DNA from: Rhodocyclales bacterium
GTDB lineage: Bacteria; Pseudomonadota; Gammaproteobacteria; Burkholderiales; Rhodocyclaceae
DNA length: 64,000 nt
Assembly: GCA_016215645.1 (NCBI GenBank)
Contig: JACRIX010000084.1
Location: 1-64,000 of the forward strand
Direction of reading: 5' to 3'
Part shown: piece by piece, positions 9,317 to 18,680 of the stretch
Layout of the letters: each line of letters begins with the position of its first letter
Numbering within the stretch: position 1 is the first letter of the stretch
The notes under the pieces: model-generated
The model's database searches: none
The model's input: the letters and a program-made list of their open reading frames with translations, nothing else
Told to the model about the DNA's origin: nothing
Made by a program: the position numbers and the translations under genes

Positions 9317-10408
9317 TCAATTGATTTCCTCAAGCGGAACGCGCGACGCCAGGGCGCAGAACAGCTCATAGGCAACGGTGCCTGCCGCCTGGGCGACGTC
9401 ATCGGCGGAAAGGTACATCGCGCCCTCGCCTCCCCACAATGTCACCGTGGCGCCAACGCCGACTTCCGGCGGAAGGCCATTCAGGTCGATGCAGATCTTG
9501 TCCATGGAAACCCGTCCCAGCGTACGCGTGCGGCAACCGGCAACCACCACCGGCGTGCCGGTCGGCGCATGGCGCGGGTAGCCATCGGCGTAACCACAGG
9601 CGACAATCCCGACACGCATCGAATTCGCCGCAACGAAGCTGCTGCCATATCCCACCGTATCACCCGGAACAAGATCGCGCACGGCGATGAGTTCGCTTGC
9701 CAGCGTCATTACCGGGCGCAATCCGAGCTCCGCCGCCGACGTCATCGCCGGAAAGGGTGAACTACCATAAAGCATGATGCCGGGCCGCACCCAGTCGGCA
9801 TGGGATTCGGGGAAGCGCAGGATGGCGGCGGAGTTGGCCAGTGACGCCGGCAGGGAACGTCCTCCGGCCATGGCCAGGAAACGTTCCATCTGCACGCCGA
9901 TGCCGCGAGCTTCGTCGGCATCGGAGAAATGCGTCATCAGCACCACCGATTCCAGACAATCCGCGGCAAGCATTTTGTCGAGTGCGGACGCAAATTCATC
10001 GGCATTGAAGCCGAGACGGTTCATGCCGGTGTTCAGTTTCAGGTAAATCGCTTGTCGTCGCGGCAATCCGGCGCTGATCAGCGCATCGACCTGCCAATCG
10101 GTATGCAGCACCGGGGTAAGTTCAAGTTCGGAGCAGAGCGCGAAATCATCGGGCTGATACGGCCCCTCGAGCATCAGGATGGGATGGCGGAAGCCGGCAT
10201 CGCGCAACGCCATGGCTCCCTCGAATTCCACCAGCGCAAACCCGTCAGTGATCTCTGCGAGCGCATTTGCCGCATCCAGCAGCCCGTGTCCGTAAGCATC
10301 GGCCTTGACCACGCTCCAGATGCGGGACGTGCCGACATGGTGCCTGACAAGGCCGTGGTTGTGGCGCAGCGCACTCCAGTCGAGGCAAGCGCGTACCGGG
10401 CGGACCAT
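9317..10408 (-). CDS. alr: Alanine racemase
   Basis: PLP-dependent racemase that makes D-alanine for peptidoglycan, 363 aa. The PLP lysine is Lys35 in VVKADAYGHG. The second catalytic residue is the Tyr of TVGYGSSFVA in the C-terminal half, and the fold closes with VTLWGGEG. I chose the ATG at 10408 because family members begin a few residues before the first beta strand (RACLDW). A TTG at 10432 is in frame but less likely. First gene of alr-radA-ybbP. Confidence 0.95.
   Translation of the reverse strand: MVRPVRACLDWSALRHNHGLVRHHVGTSRIWSVVKADAYGHGLLDAANALAEITDGFALVEFEGAMALRDAGFRHPILMLEGPYQPDDFALCSELELTPVLHTDWQVDALISAGLPRRQAIYLKLNTGMNRLGFNADEFASALDKMLAADCLESVVLMTHFSDADEARGIGVQMERFLAMAGGRSLPASLANSAAILRFPESHADWVRPGIMLYGSSPFPAMTSAAELGLRPVMTLASELIAVRDLVPGDTVGYGSSFVAANSMRVGIVACGYADGYPRHAPTGTPVVVAGCRTRTLGRVSMDKICIDLNGLPPEVGVGATVTLWGGEGAMYLSADDVAQAAGTVAYELFCALASRVPLEEIN
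9443..9466 (-). repeat. Dispersed 24-bp repeat, copy i (in alr, diverged)
   Basis: Reverse-strand match with AGTCGGCGTTGG (one mismatch to the core) followed by CGCCACGGTG. It encodes VGVGATV in alr, strikingly like the RVGAGATAN encoded by copies a and d. Because this part of alr is conserved, the match may be convergent rather than inserted. Confidence 0.4.
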
Positions 10409-10464
10409 GCTCAGTATCCGCCGGACACCCAACGGGATGGATTGTTCATGACAGTTGCAATGCC

Positions 10465-11379
10465 TTAGACCGGCTTTTTGGCAATCAGCGCGCGCAGTCT
10501 TGCGGAGGCGAATTCGACAAAGCTTGCCACCAGCCGTGAGCGGAATTTTTCCTTGGGATAGACCATCGACAAGGTGCGGATCAGGCGCGGCTTGAGCGGA
10601 ATCGCCACGATGTCGCCAAGCCGTTGCTCCTTGCTCACGGAGGCGCGCGACGCAATGGCGAAGCCCAACCCGGTCTGCACCACGCCATTCAGCGCAATCG
10701 GGCTGCCAAGTTCCATCACGACATTCATCTGATCCAGCGAAATGCCCGCGCTGCGCAGGTAGCTCTCGGTGAACTCGCGGGTACCGGACCCCGGTTCGCG
10801 GGAAATATAGGGATGCTCAAGGAGTTTCTGCGGCACCAATTCCTTGTGCCGTGCCAACGGGAAACGCGGATGGCAGATGACCACCAGTTCGTCATCGCAA
10901 CAGACTTCGCATTCCAGGTTGGGCTCGTGCGAGAGCGATTCGATGAAACCGATGTCGATGGTGTGCTCCAGCACGCGGTTTTCGATGGATTCCGAATTGC
11001 CGACGATCAGCCGCGAACGCACATTGGGATACGTCGATTTGAATTCACCGAGGATGCCGGGAAGCATGAATTCGGCAATGGTGGTCGAGGCCCCCACCAT
11101 CAGCGACCCGCCGATCTCGCCGGTAAGCTCCGACAGACGAACATCCATTTCGGACGCCAGGCCAAGTATGCGTTCCGCGTAGCCGAGAACCACCTCCCCC
11201 GCCGGTGTCAAGGCAATGCGACCATGACCGCGATCGAACAGCCGCGTATTGAAATGCTCTTCCAGTTGCTTGATCTGAAAGGTCACCGCCGGCTGGGTCA
11301 TGAACAAGACCTCGGCCGCCTTGGTAAAGGACAATTGCTTGGCCACCGCGTGAAACACCTGAAGCCGCCGATCGGCCAT
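10465..11379 (-). CDS. LysR-family transcriptional regulator
   Basis: 304 aa. The N-terminal winged helix-turn-helix is at about residues 4-62 (AVAKQLSFTKAAEVLFMTQPAVTFQIKQ, quoted only in outline), followed by a type-2 periplasmic-binding-like effector domain. It resembles CbbR/CysB-type members in the DNA-binding part, but the effector is unknown. It is transcribed divergently from lplT across 168 bp that contain a spaced inverted repeat (arms 11399-11407 and 11447-11455). That layout is typical of LysR regulators controlling the opposite gene. It overlaps nothing and is followed 56 bp later by alr. Confidence 0.9.
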   Translation of the reverse strand: MADRRLQVFHAVAKQLSFTKAAEVLFMTQPAVTFQIKQLEEHFNTRLFDRGHGRIALTPAGEVVLGYAERILGLASEMDVRLSELTGEIGGSLMVGASTTIAEFMLPGILGEFKSTYPNVRSRLIVGNSESIENRVLEHTIDIGFIESLSHEPNLECEVCCDDELVVICHPRFPLARHKELVPQKLLEHPYISREPGSGTREFTESYLRSAGISLDQMNVVMELGSPIALNGVVQTGLGFAIASRASVSKEQRLGDIVAIPLKPRLIRTLSMVYPKEKFRSRLVASFVEFASARLRALIAKKPV

Positions 11380-11398
11380 AAAACCGCCCTCCCGCTGG

Positions 11399-11455
11399 AT
11401 AAATTGCTGTCAATCGTTATTCAATCACAAATGACTGAGCATGAGCGCAATTTAT
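11399..11455. promoter_or_regulatory. Candidate LysR operator: spaced inverted repeat between lysR-type gene and lplT
   Basis: ATAAATTGC at 11399-11407 and its exact reverse complement GCAATTTAT at 11447-11455, separated by 39 bp of AT-rich sequence. The arms lie in the divergent promoter region and fit a pair of LysR binding half-sites. Confidence 0.45.
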
Positions 11456-11499
11456 GAGCTCTGCGGCACCGCAGCATCAAAGTCGCGCCATACCTTTCG

Positions 11500-11508
11500 T
11501 GCTATAAA
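11500..11508 (+). promoter_or_regulatory. Candidate extended -10 promoter of lplT
   Basis: TGCTATAAA (TGn plus TATAAA) 40 bp upstream of the lplT ATG, with no clear -35, as expected for an activator-dependent promoter. Confidence 0.4.
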
Positions 11509-11547
11509 CCGTGACCTTCGAATCAGGCCGCGGCAACGGCTTACGCA

Positions 11548-12834
11548 ATGAACGCCGGTTTTTACATCATCATGGCGGCGCAGTTCTTTTCTGCGCTTGC
11601 CGACAATGCCCTGTTGATTGCCGCCATTGCCATCCTGCGCGACATGCGCGCGCCGGCAGAGTACGAACCGCTGCTCAAAACCTTCTTTACGGTGTCCTAT
11701 GTGGCGCTGGCGGCATTTGTCGGCGCCTTCGCCGACTCGATGCCGAAATGGCGCGTCATGTTCATCAGCAACGGCATCAAGATTTTCGGTTGCTCGCTGA
11801 TGTTCTTCGACGTGCACCCCTTGCTCGCCTACGCCGTCGTCGGCCTCGGTGCCGCGGCCTATTCGCCGGCCAAGTACGGCATCCTCACGGAATATCTGCC
11901 GCATCGCCTGCTGGTGGTCGCCAACGGCTGGATCGAGGGCCTCACCGTCGGCGCCATCATCCTCGGCGTGGTGCTGGGTGGCGCTATGATCAAGCCGGAA
12001 ATCGCCCACGGCCTCCTGAGCCTGGACTTTCCGGTGGTCGACACGGGCATTGACACCGTCGCCGAAATGAACCTCATCATCATCGGCGCGCTCTACCTGA
12101 TTGCCGCCGCCTTCAATCTCTACGTGCCCGATACCGGCGTAGACCACAAGCCGTTGAAAAAAAATCCGGTCTACCTGCTGCACGAGTTCAACCACTGCCT
12201 CAGACTGCTCTGGCGCGACAAACTCGGCCAGGTCTCGCTGGCCGTGACCACCCTGTTCTGGGGTGCCGGCGCCACCCTGCAGTTCATCGTCCTGGAATGG
12301 GCGCGCGTTTCGCTCAACCTCGACTTGTCCAGGGCCAGCATGCTGCAGGGCATTGTTGCCATCGGCGTCGCGATCGGCGCCGTGATGGCCGCCAAGTGGA
12401 TCACCCTGCGCAAGTCGGTGCGCGTGATTCCCCTCGGCATCGCCATGGGCGTCGGCGTGTTGATCATGATCGTGGTTCGCGACTTCTGGGTGGCCGCGCC
12501 CCTGCTGGTGCTGATCGGCATGGCTTCAGGGTTCTTCGTGGTGCCGATGAACGCGCTATTGCAGCATCGTGGCCACATTCTGATGGGCGCCGGGCATTCG
12601 ATCGCCGTGCAGAACTTCAACGAAAACCTTTCGATCCTGATCATGACTACCGGGTACTCGTTGCTGCTGCGGGCGAATCTGCACATCTATTGGATCATTG
12701 CCATGTTCGGCCTGCTGGTCGCAGGTACCATGTGGCTGGTCAAGCTGCGCCACGAACTCAACCAGCGCCAGCGCGACGATGTTGGCGGCCTGGACGACGC
12801 CGCGCACCACCAATCCCGAAGTTCAATTGATTGA
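11548..12834 (+). CDS. lplT: Lysophospholipid transporter LplT (MFS)
   Basis: Inner-membrane major facilitator of 428 aa that flips lysophospholipids inward for re-acylation. It opens with FYIIMAAQFFSALADNALLIAA, of which FSALADNALL is typical of LplT. About 12 hydrophobic segments follow. The usual partner aas (acyltransferase/acyl-ACP synthetase) is not adjacent. The PlsC-like gene at 3962-5392 is the only acyltransferase nearby. It is divergent from a LysR-type gene that may regulate it. Confidence 0.88.
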   Translation: MNAGFYIIMAAQFFSALADNALLIAAIAILRDMRAPAEYEPLLKTFFTVSYVALAAFVGAFADSMPKWRVMFISNGIKIFGCSLMFFDVHPLLAYAVVGLGAAAYSPAKYGILTEYLPHRLLVVANGWIEGLTVGAIILGVVLGGAMIKPEIAHGLLSLDFPVVDTGIDTVAEMNLIIIGALYLIAAAFNLYVPDTGVDHKPLKKNPVYLLHEFNHCLRLLWRDKLGQVSLAVTTLFWGAGATLQFIVLEWARVSLNLDLSRASMLQGIVAIGVAIGAVMAAKWITLRKSVRVIPLGIAMGVGVLIMIVVRDFWVAAPLLVLIGMASGFFVVPMNALLQHRGHILMGAGHSIAVQNFNENLSILIMTTGYSLLLRANLHIYWIIAMFGLLVAGTMWLVKLRHELNQRQRDDVGGLDDAAHHQSRSSID

Positions 12835-12854
12835 CCGGGCGGGGACGCGTTCCA

Positions 12855-13574
12855 TCAGCGCCCTTTCAGTTTCCCCATTTCCCTGCGCATGAAACAGAGG
12901 TCTTCCCAGGCCTTGGACTTGTCAGGAAGATTGCGCAGCAGGTAGGCTGGATGATAAGTGACTATCAGGGGAATACCCAGATACTCGTGAAGCCGTCCGC
13001 GTGCCGCAGCGATCTTTACTTCGGCTTTAAGCAAAGTCTGCGCCGCCGGACGACCAAGGGCGACAATCAATTTCGGCCGAATCAAGTCAATCTGTCGCTC
13101 AAGGAAAGGCCGGCAGGCCTCCATTTCTTCCACTTCAGGTGTGCGATTTTCCGGCGGACGGCACTTGACCGCGTTGGCGATGTAGACGTCGCTGCCGCGG
13201 CGCAATCCGATCGCCGCCAGCATGTTGTCGAGCAGTTTCCCTGCCTGACCGACGAAGGGCTCGCCGCGCTGATCCTCCTCGGACCCCGGTCCCTCTCCCA
13301 CGAACAGCCAATCGGCATTGACGTCACCGACACCAAAGACGGCCTGCTTGCGCGCCGAACACAGGCGGCACTTGCGGCAGTCGCTCACGGCGGCTGCCAA
13401 AGATTCCCAATCCGCGCCCTGCGCCGCGGCTGCCGTTCCCGGTAGTGGCGTCGTCGCTGGCGCATCCACGATGGATGACGGGTACGGCACCTCCGCGGGC
13501 ATCGGCGCGGCACGCAGTTTCCACAGCGGACCCAGACCCATCTCGTGCAGAAGGCGATCGCGATCCGGGTTCAT
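12855..13574 (-). CDS. Uracil-DNA glycosylase, family 4/5 (Fe-S type)
   Basis: Removes uracil from DNA, 239 aa. An iron-sulfur cluster is suggested by Cys66 and Cys69 (CRKCRLC) with later cysteines in VKCRPP and EACRPF. Motif A is GEGPGSEED and motif B is VTYHPAYLLR. The first 50 residues are Pro/Ala-rich and linker-like, as in bacteriophage-polymerase-like UDGs of beta- and gammaproteobacteria. The ATG at 13574 overlaps the rimI TGA (ATGA). Last gene of tsaB-rimI-UDG. Confidence 0.92.
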   Translation of the reverse strand: MNPDRDRLLHEMGLGPLWKLRAAPMPAEVPYPSSIVDAPATTPLPGTAAAAQGADWESLAAAVSDCRKCRLCSARKQAVFGVGDVNADWLFVGEGPGSEEDQRGEPFVGQAGKLLDNMLAAIGLRRGSDVYIANAVKCRPPENRTPEVEEMEACRPFLERQIDLIRPKLIVALGRPAAQTLLKAEVKIAAARGRLHEYLGIPLIVTYHPAYLLRNLPDKSKAWEDLCFMRREMGKLKGR

Positions 13575-14014
13575 AGGGCGCGTGCCATGACAATGGCGTC
13601 CTCGCGGCCGCCCCTGGCCGGGTAGTAATCGCGACGACGACCAATTTCGGAAAAATCGTGGCAACGATACAGGGCCAGGCCGGAGGCATTGCCGGGACGC
13701 ACCTCAAGCAACATGCGCGTCGCGCCCCAGGCCCGCGCCTGGTCAAAAAGGTAGTGCAGCAATGCAGAACCGCGACCACGGCGCTGCAATTCGGCCAGTA
13801 TCGTAATGTTGAGCAGGTGCGCCTCGTCGGGAGCCCGCATCATGACTGCGTATCCGGTCATGTGTCCGGCCTCGCGCGCCAGCCACGCGCCATGGCCGGC
13901 GGCAAGAGAATCGTAGAAATTGCCCCGCGTCCAGGGGAATCCATGGCAACGTTGTTCCGCGTCGGCCACGGTATCGAGATCCGTCAGTTGCATTTCGGCG
14001 TAGAGCGGTATCAC
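13571..14014 (-). CDS. rimI: Ribosomal protein S18 alanine N-acetyltransferase
   Basis: GNAT-family acetyltransferase of 147 aa. The acetyl-CoA binding signature is ELQRRGRGSALLHYLF, followed by LEVRPGNASGLALYRCHDF, characteristic of RimI. Its ATG overlaps the tsaB TGA by the ATGA motif. The tsaB-rimI pairing is widespread. Confidence 0.95.
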   Translation of the reverse strand: MIPLYAEMQLTDLDTVADAEQRCHGFPWTRGNFYDSLAAGHGAWLAREAGHMTGYAVMMRAPDEAHLLNITILAELQRRGRGSALLHYLFDQARAWGATRMLLEVRPGNASGLALYRCHDFSEIGRRRDYYPARGGREDAIVMARAL

Positions 14015-14700
14015 CTGACGCCTCCACGCGCGAGACGCTCGGCGGTGGTCAGGGCAACCTTGTCGCGCACGTAGATCGGCCGGGCCGAGGCAGCGATCCC
14101 GCCGAGGCCGGCCGCAAAGCGCGGGGCAGCGATTCGCAACACCGCGGCTGCGGTGGGACCCGCCTCCGTATCAACGCCCACCAAATCCGGTTTTCGCGCC
14201 ATCAGCACATCCCCATAGGCAGCAAAGCCATCCCCAACACCCCAGACTCCTTCAAGAGTCGGCGCTGGCGCTACGGCGGGACGTACGCACACCGGGGCCA
14301 GCAATTCGCGTGCGCCATCCGCGCCAATCGCGTAGGCCGCGCAGTAAATTTCGTTCATGCGGGCATCAAGGCATGCCCACACCCGCGCCCGCCCGGATGC
14401 CAGTGCCAAGGCTTCCAGCGTCGGTACCGGAAGCAGTGGTATGCCCAGTCCCCAGGCCAACCCCTGGGCCAGGCCACAGGCCATGCGCAGGCCGGTAAAA
14501 CTGCCGGGGCCCGCACCGAAGGCAATGCCGTCCAGTTGCGTTGGGGCAATGCCCGCCTCGGCCAACAGTTCATGAATCCAGGGCAGGACATGCCCCGAGC
14601 CGCCGTTGGGAAATTCACCCCTGCGCACAAGGATGTGTCCGTCCCGCCACAGGGCCACGGACAGACGTCGCGTGGCCGTCTCTATCCCAAGCAAATGCAT
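14011..14700 (-). CDS. tsaB: tRNA N6-threonylcarbamoyladenosine biosynthesis protein TsaB
   Basis: ASKHA-fold partner of TsaD/TsaE in t6A37 modification of ANN-decoding tRNAs, 229 aa. Begins LLGIETATRRLSVAL and contains the conserved FGAGPGSFTGLRMACGLAQG. The start at 14700 matches the family N-terminus. A stretch near the middle, VAPAPTLEG, comes from copy b of the dispersed repeat read in reverse. It sits in a variable part of the family, so function should survive. Confidence 0.94.
   Translation of the reverse strand: MHLLGIETATRRLSVALWRDGHILVRRGEFPNGGSGHVLPWIHELLAEAGIAPTQLDGIAFGAGPGSFTGLRMACGLAQGLAWGLGIPLLPVPTLEALALASGRARVWACLDARMNEIYCAAYAIGADGARELLAPVCVRPAVAPAPTLEGVWGVGDGFAAYGDVLMARKPDLVGVDTEAGPTAAAVLRIAAPRFAAGLGGIAASARPIYVRDKVALTTAERLARGGVR
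14254..14279 (+). repeat. Dispersed 24-bp repeat, copy b (in tsaB)
   Basis: AGTCGGCGCTGG at 14257-14268 followed by CGCTACGGCGG. It lies antisense to tsaB and encodes VAPAPTL in that gene. Confidence 0.75.
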
Positions 14701-15074
14701 GTTTCTTGCCGCGATCCGTTTGCCAGATTCCAGCCACCTGGCCGGTCCATCGCGAACCAGAGTGCCATCCAGAACCGCCACACCAGTTTCACTTTTTCCA
14801 TCCCCGGGCCCATGTCCCGAATAAACGACAGTCGCCCAAACGGCAGGAGGAATATCTTATCGTCTTTTCCCCTCGGTCCCACTTTCCCGACGCACCCGGC
14901 CTGCCCCAGGAAGCAAAAACGGATGCGAAGTCAAAAAGGACACTTACCCCCCGAGATACGGGCCGAAAACATGTAAAAAAGTTGATCCAGACAAAGAATC
15001 TTCGACTACACTGCGCTACCATTCGCACGGAATTCTTCGCTCCACTGTCATCACTCATCCTCAGGAGGTCATAC
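14701..15074. other. Divergent intergenic region tsaB / HU
   Basis: 374 bp without a recognised gene. It holds the start region of tsaB on the minus side and the HU promoter and ribosome binding site on the plus side. Short plus-strand frames cross it, but none has a ribosome binding site or family resemblance. Confidence 0.5.
14982..15012 (+). promoter_or_regulatory. Candidate sigma-70 promoter of the HU gene
   Basis: TTGATC at 14982-14987 and TACACT at 15007-15012, 19 bp apart, in a locally AT-rich stretch about 65 bp before the ATG. Confidence 0.4.
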
Positions 15075-15371
15075 ATGAACAAATCCGAACTGATCGAAAT
15101 CACCGCCAAGGAAGCCGACATCAGCAAGGCCGCCGCCGAGAAGGCGCTGTCTGCCGCGATGGCTGCCATTGTCAAGGCCGTAGCCAAGGGCGACACCGTA
15201 ACGCTCGTGGGCTTTGGTACGTTCAAGTCGTCGAAGCGCGCCGCTCGCGTTGGCCGCAATCCGCAAACCGGCAAGGAACTGAAAATCGCCGCGACCACTG
15301 TGCCGCGCTTCACCGCTGGCGCCGGCTTCAAGTCCGCTGTCGCAGGCAAGAAGGCCGCAAAGAAGAAGTAA
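15075..15371 (+). CDS. hupB: HU-family DNA-binding protein
   Basis: Small nucleoid protein of 98 aa. It begins MNKSELIEITAKEADISK and has the conserved arm GFGTFKSSKRAARVGRNPQTG, followed by a basic tail ending KKAAKKK, slightly longer than the 90-aa E. coli proteins. A near-perfect AGGAGG at 15063-15068 precedes the ATG. It is monocistronic, with a promoter upstream and an intrinsic terminator directly after. HU rather than IHF is chosen from the lack of IHF-specific features; the a/b subunit name is a guess. Confidence 0.92.
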   Translation: MNKSELIEITAKEADISKAAAEKALSAAMAAIVKAVAKGDTVTLVGFGTFKSSKRAARVGRNPQTGKELKIAATTVPRFTAGAGFKSAVAGKKAAKKK

Positions 15372-15386
15372 GCCGCTTCTCGCTGC

Positions 15387-16196
15387 TTAGCCCGGGAGCC
15401 CGCCTTGCGCGGGCTCTTTTGCTTTCAGGCGCTGGCGGCGCATCTCGAACAGAACAATCGCGGCAGCCGCGGCGACATTGAGCGATTCCGTGCCGCCGGC
15501 AAGGGGAATGCGTGCCCGCATCCCCGCAGCCGCCACGAGCGGGGCAGACAGGCCCGCGCCTTCATTGCCCAACAGCCACAGCACCGGCCCCGCGAGATCG
15601 ACGTCGTAAACGTCGACGCCACCGCTCGCGACAGTGGCAATGGATAGCGCGGCACTTTCCGCGAGCGCGACGGACAGATCAGCCTGCTCGCGAATCGCCA
15701 GCGAGAAATGGGCACCCTGCGCCGCGCGCAATACGCGCATGCTCCAGGCGCCGGCGCAGCCCGGGCCAAGCAGCACATCCCGGATTCCGGCCGCCGCTGC
15801 GGTACGCAGTATGGCACCGACATTCCCGGCGTCCTGTACCGCGTCAAGCAGCACGGCGTCGCCAGGCAAAGGGCCATTTTCCGGCGGCGGAATGTCAATC
15901 ACGGCGGCGATCCCGACGGGCGAACTGATACCGGTGATCTCGCGGTAGAGGGTGTCGCTCAGCGTAAGGCGTTCCGTATCCGATGCGCGCTTCAGCAAGG
16001 CTGAAATCTCCCGATTTCGGGTTCCGGTTTCACTGATCAGCAGTTGGGAAAGCGCGGCTTTACGCTCCAGACAGACCGACACCAGGTGTATCCCGTCAGC
16101 CAGCGCCATGCCATGACGCCGAGGATCTTCCGCCAGCGCGCGCAGGGCCTTGTAGCGGGCGTTCTGACGCGATGCGATGACTGCCACCGGAGTCAC
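15387..16196 (-). CDS. TrmH/SpoU-family RNA methyltransferase
   Basis: SPOUT-class methyltransferase acting on 2'-O positions of rRNA or tRNA, 269 aa. An N-terminal substrate-binding domain covers about 1-95. The trefoil-knot catalytic part has motif 1 [19 protein letters not shown], motif 2 [11 protein letters not shown] and motif 3 [18 protein letters not shown]. Target RNA cannot be told from the sequence. The ATG overlaps the rnhB stop (ATGA). Last gene of the long rpsB-to-methyltransferase run. Confidence 0.88.
   Translation of the reverse strand: MTPVAVIASRQNARYKALRALAEDPRRHGMALADGIHLVSVCLERKAALSQLLISETGTRNREISALLKRASDTERLTLSDTLYREITGISSPVGIAAVIDIPPPENGPLPGDAVLLDAVQDAGNVGAILRTAAAAGIRDVLLGPGCAGAWSMRVLRAAQGAHFSLAIREQADLSVALAESAALSIATVASGGVDVYDVDLAGPVLWLLGNEGAGLSAPLVAAAGMRARIPLAGGTESLNVAAAAAIVLFEMRRQRLKAKEPAQGGLPG
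15396..15424 (+). terminator. Intrinsic terminator of the HU gene, inside the 3' end of the opposing methyltransferase gene
   Basis: GAGCCCGC at 15396-15403 pairs with GCGGGCTC at 15409-15416 (8 bp, 5-nt loop), followed by TTTTGCTTT. It lies within the last codons of the convergent gene, which read EPAQGGLPG. Confidence 0.8.
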
Positions 16197-16768
16197 CTCG
16201 ATGCGGCGAGCAGCGCCCTGACTGGCGCGAAGCTGCGGCGATGAAATGGTGCTGGGCCGAGCCGCGCAAGCGCGGCGCGGTGCATCGCGGTGTCGTAGCC
16301 TTTGTGACGATCCAGGCCATACCCAGGATAAGCCTCATGGATCCTGCGCATTTCAGCATCGCGCGCGGTCTTGGCCAGAATCGACGCAGCGGAAATCGCA
16401 GGTTCGCTGGCGTCGCCGCCAATGATTGCGCGCGCCGGCATCGTCAATAGGGGGCAGCGATTGCCGTCGATGAGCGCCTCGTCAGGATTCCGGGCAAGGG
16501 CTTCTACTGCCCGTTGCATCGCCAGCAAGGTCGCTTGCAGGATGTTCAACTCATCGATCTCGTCAACCGAGGATGATGCAATGCTCCACGACACGGCGCG
16601 CTCCCTGATCAAGATGGCGAGGGCTTCGCGCTTTCGCTCCGAAAGCTTCTTTGAATCCGCCAGGCCGACAATGGGCCTGTGGGGATCAAGAATCACCGCA
16701 GCGGCATACACGGGGCCGGCAAGCGGTCCGCGGCCTGCCTCGTCAACGCCGCATACAAAATGCATCAC
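16193..16768 (-). CDS. rnhB: Ribonuclease HII
   Basis: Cleaves RNA of RNA-DNA hybrids and excises misincorporated ribonucleotides, 191 aa. The metal site begins with [20 protein letters not shown] (Asp and Glu of DEAGRG), with a later catalytic Asp in IDGNRCP, and the conserved SILAKTARD block. Overlaps lpxB by 4 nt. The rnhB position after lpxB is the usual proteobacterial order. Confidence 0.96.
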   Translation of the reverse strand: MMHFVCGVDEAGRGPLAGPVYAAAVILDPHRPIVGLADSKKLSERKREALAILIRERAVSWSIASSSVDEIDELNILQATLLAMQRAVEALARNPDEALIDGNRCPLLTMPARAIIGGDASEPAISAASILAKTARDAEMRRIHEAYPGYGLDRHKGYDTAMHRAALARLGPAPFHRRSFAPVRALLAASR

Positions 16769-17907
16769 GCCCTCTGCAGGTAGGGCAAAACCGCTTCGGC
16801 CGCCCGGCTGGACGTATCCTGGCGCAAGAGCCTGTGGACACCATCGAAGACGCGGGAAATCGCCACGCCGGCCTGCTTGTCGACCAGCAGGTTGCCGAGC
16901 GCCTGGGCGAGATTCTCGGGAGTCGCATCATCCTGCAGAAACTCCGGCACTACGTAACGTCCCGCCAGGATATTCGGCAAGCCTACCCAAGGCAGATAGC
17001 GCATGCCCCGCATCAGGCGCCACGACCAGGGCGACATCTTGTAGGCGATGACCATCGGTCTGCCGACCAGGGCGGTTTCCAGGGTCGCCGTGCCACTGGC
17101 AACCAATGCGACATCGCTGGCCGCGACGGCATCTGCCGCATGACCGAACATTAACGTGACGGGCAGCTCGTCGGCCTTGAGTTTCCACAAGGCCGTCTCG
17201 AACTGCACACGGGTTTCGCGAGAAACCAGAGGTACCAGAAATTGCAGCCGCGGCTGCTTTTCCAGCAACAACTTTGCCGTCTCGATGAATGTCTCGGCCA
17301 TGAAGTGCAGTTCGGACTGGCGGCTACCTGGAAGCAGCGCGATCACCGGGCGGTCCTGAGCCACCCCCAGTCGCTCCCGCACCGCACGCTGGTCCGACTG
17401 CAGCGGGATCACATCGGCCAGCGGATGGCCCACATAACTGCATTTGACCGGCGTGTCGCGATAGAGCTCGGGTTCAAACGGATAGAGCGCCAGGATATGG
17501 CTTACCGCATCGATGATCTTGCCCATCCGTTGCTTGCGCCAGGCCCATATCGACGGACTGACGAAATGAATGGTGGGGATGCCAGCCGCCTTGAGCCGCT
17601 TTTCCAACCAGAGGTTGAAATCCGACCCGTCTACGCCGATGAACACATCCGGCCTGTCCTTGAGCAGCCGCCGCAACAACTGGCGGCGCATGCCGGTGAT
17701 GGCGCGGTAATGCTTGAGTACCTCGGCATAGCCTCGAACGGCAAGCATTTCCGCCGGCCAGTGCGATTCGAAACCCTCGCGTTGCATCTTGGGCCCGCCG
17801 ATTCCATGAAAACTCGCGTCGGGCAGGTGTTTTCGCAGCGCAGTGATCAGGTGGGCTGCCAGCTGATCACTGGATGCCTCGCCCGCCACCATGGCGATGC
17901 GGACCAT
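16765..17907 (-). CDS. lpxB: Lipid-A-disaccharide synthase
   Basis: Glycosyltransferase (GT19) that joins lipid X and UDP-diacylglucosamine to form the lipid A disaccharide at the inner membrane, 380 aa. It begins [18 protein letters not shown] and has the [19 protein letters not shown] and [10 protein letters not shown] blocks typical of LpxB. The start is the ATG at 17907, which shares one base with the lpxA TGA (TGATG). An in-frame TTG lies just before. Confidence 0.97.
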   Translation of the reverse strand: MVRIAMVAGEASSDQLAAHLITALRKHLPDASFHGIGGPKMQREGFESHWPAEMLAVRGYAEVLKHYRAITGMRRQLLRRLLKDRPDVFIGVDGSDFNLWLEKRLKAAGIPTIHFVSPSIWAWRKQRMGKIIDAVSHILALYPFEPELYRDTPVKCSYVGHPLADVIPLQSDQRAVRERLGVAQDRPVIALLPGSRQSELHFMAETFIETAKLLLEKQPRLQFLVPLVSRETRVQFETALWKLKADELPVTLMFGHAADAVAASDVALVASGTATLETALVGRPMVIAYKMSPWSWRLMRGMRYLPWVGLPNILAGRYVVPEFLQDDATPENLAQALGNLLVDKQAGVAISRVFDGVHRLLRQDTSSRAAEAVLPYLQRA

Positions 17908-18680
17908 CAACGGATGATTCCGCGTCCGGGAACATCCAGGAATGCGGACAACAGCGAGAGCTGGGGCGCCGCGACAACATCTGAAGCGATTGCCGCCCGA
18001 GCCTCTTCAAGCTTCATGCCGCTCTTGTACAGGGTTTTGAACGCGCGCTTGATGGCAGCGAGCTCTGCCGGAGAAAATCCGCGCCGCTTGATGCCCTCGG
18101 CATTGATACTGCGCGGCTCTGCCGGATTGCCCGCGGCCGTGACAAACGGCGGCAGATCCTGAAGCAGTATCGTACCCATGGCGGTAAAGCTGTGGGCGCC
18201 GATGCGCACAAACTGATGCACCACGGTGAAGCCACCAAGGATGGCCCAGTCACCCACGTGAACGTGGCCCGCGAGTTGGGTGTTGTTGGCGAAAATCGTC
18301 TGGTTGCCAACCTGGCAATCATGCGCAAGATGCACGTAGGCCATGATCCAGTTGTCGTTGCCCAGGCGCGTCACGCCTGCATCCTGGGCGGTGCCGCAAT
18401 TGAAGGTACAGAACTCGCGGATGGTGTTGCGATCGCCGATCTCAAGCCGGGTCGGTTCCCCAGAATATTTCTTGTCCTGAGGGACTTCGCCGATCGAGCA
18501 AAACTGGAAAATGTGATTCTCAGCGCCGATTTGCGTATGCCCGCTGATCACGACATGCGGGCCAACAACGGTTTGGTCGCCAATCTCGACGTGCTCACCG
18601 ACAATGGCGTAGGGGCCTATCACCACGCCGCGACCCAGTTTCGCCCCGGGATGGACGATGGCGGTGGAATGAATGCTCAT
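17907..18680 (-). CDS. lpxA: UDP-N-acetylglucosamine acyltransferase
   Basis: First enzyme of lipid A synthesis, a left-handed beta-helix trimer of 257 aa. Hexapeptide repeats fill residues 1-190 (for example [15 protein letters not shown]), with the catalytic His in the [13 protein letters not shown] block, followed by the helical C-terminal domain. Overlaps fabZ by 4 nt. Confidence 0.97.
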   Translation of the reverse strand: MSIHSTAIVHPGAKLGRGVVIGPYAIVGEHVEIGDQTVVGPHVVISGHTQIGAENHIFQFCSIGEVPQDKKYSGEPTRLEIGDRNTIREFCTFNCGTAQDAGVTRLGNDNWIMAYVHLAHDCQVGNQTIFANNTQLAGHVHVGDWAILGGFTVVHQFVRIGAHSFTAMGTILLQDLPPFVTAAGNPAEPRSINAEGIKRRGFSPAELAAIKRAFKTLYKSGMKLEEARAAIASDVVAAPQLSLLSAFLDVPGRGIIR

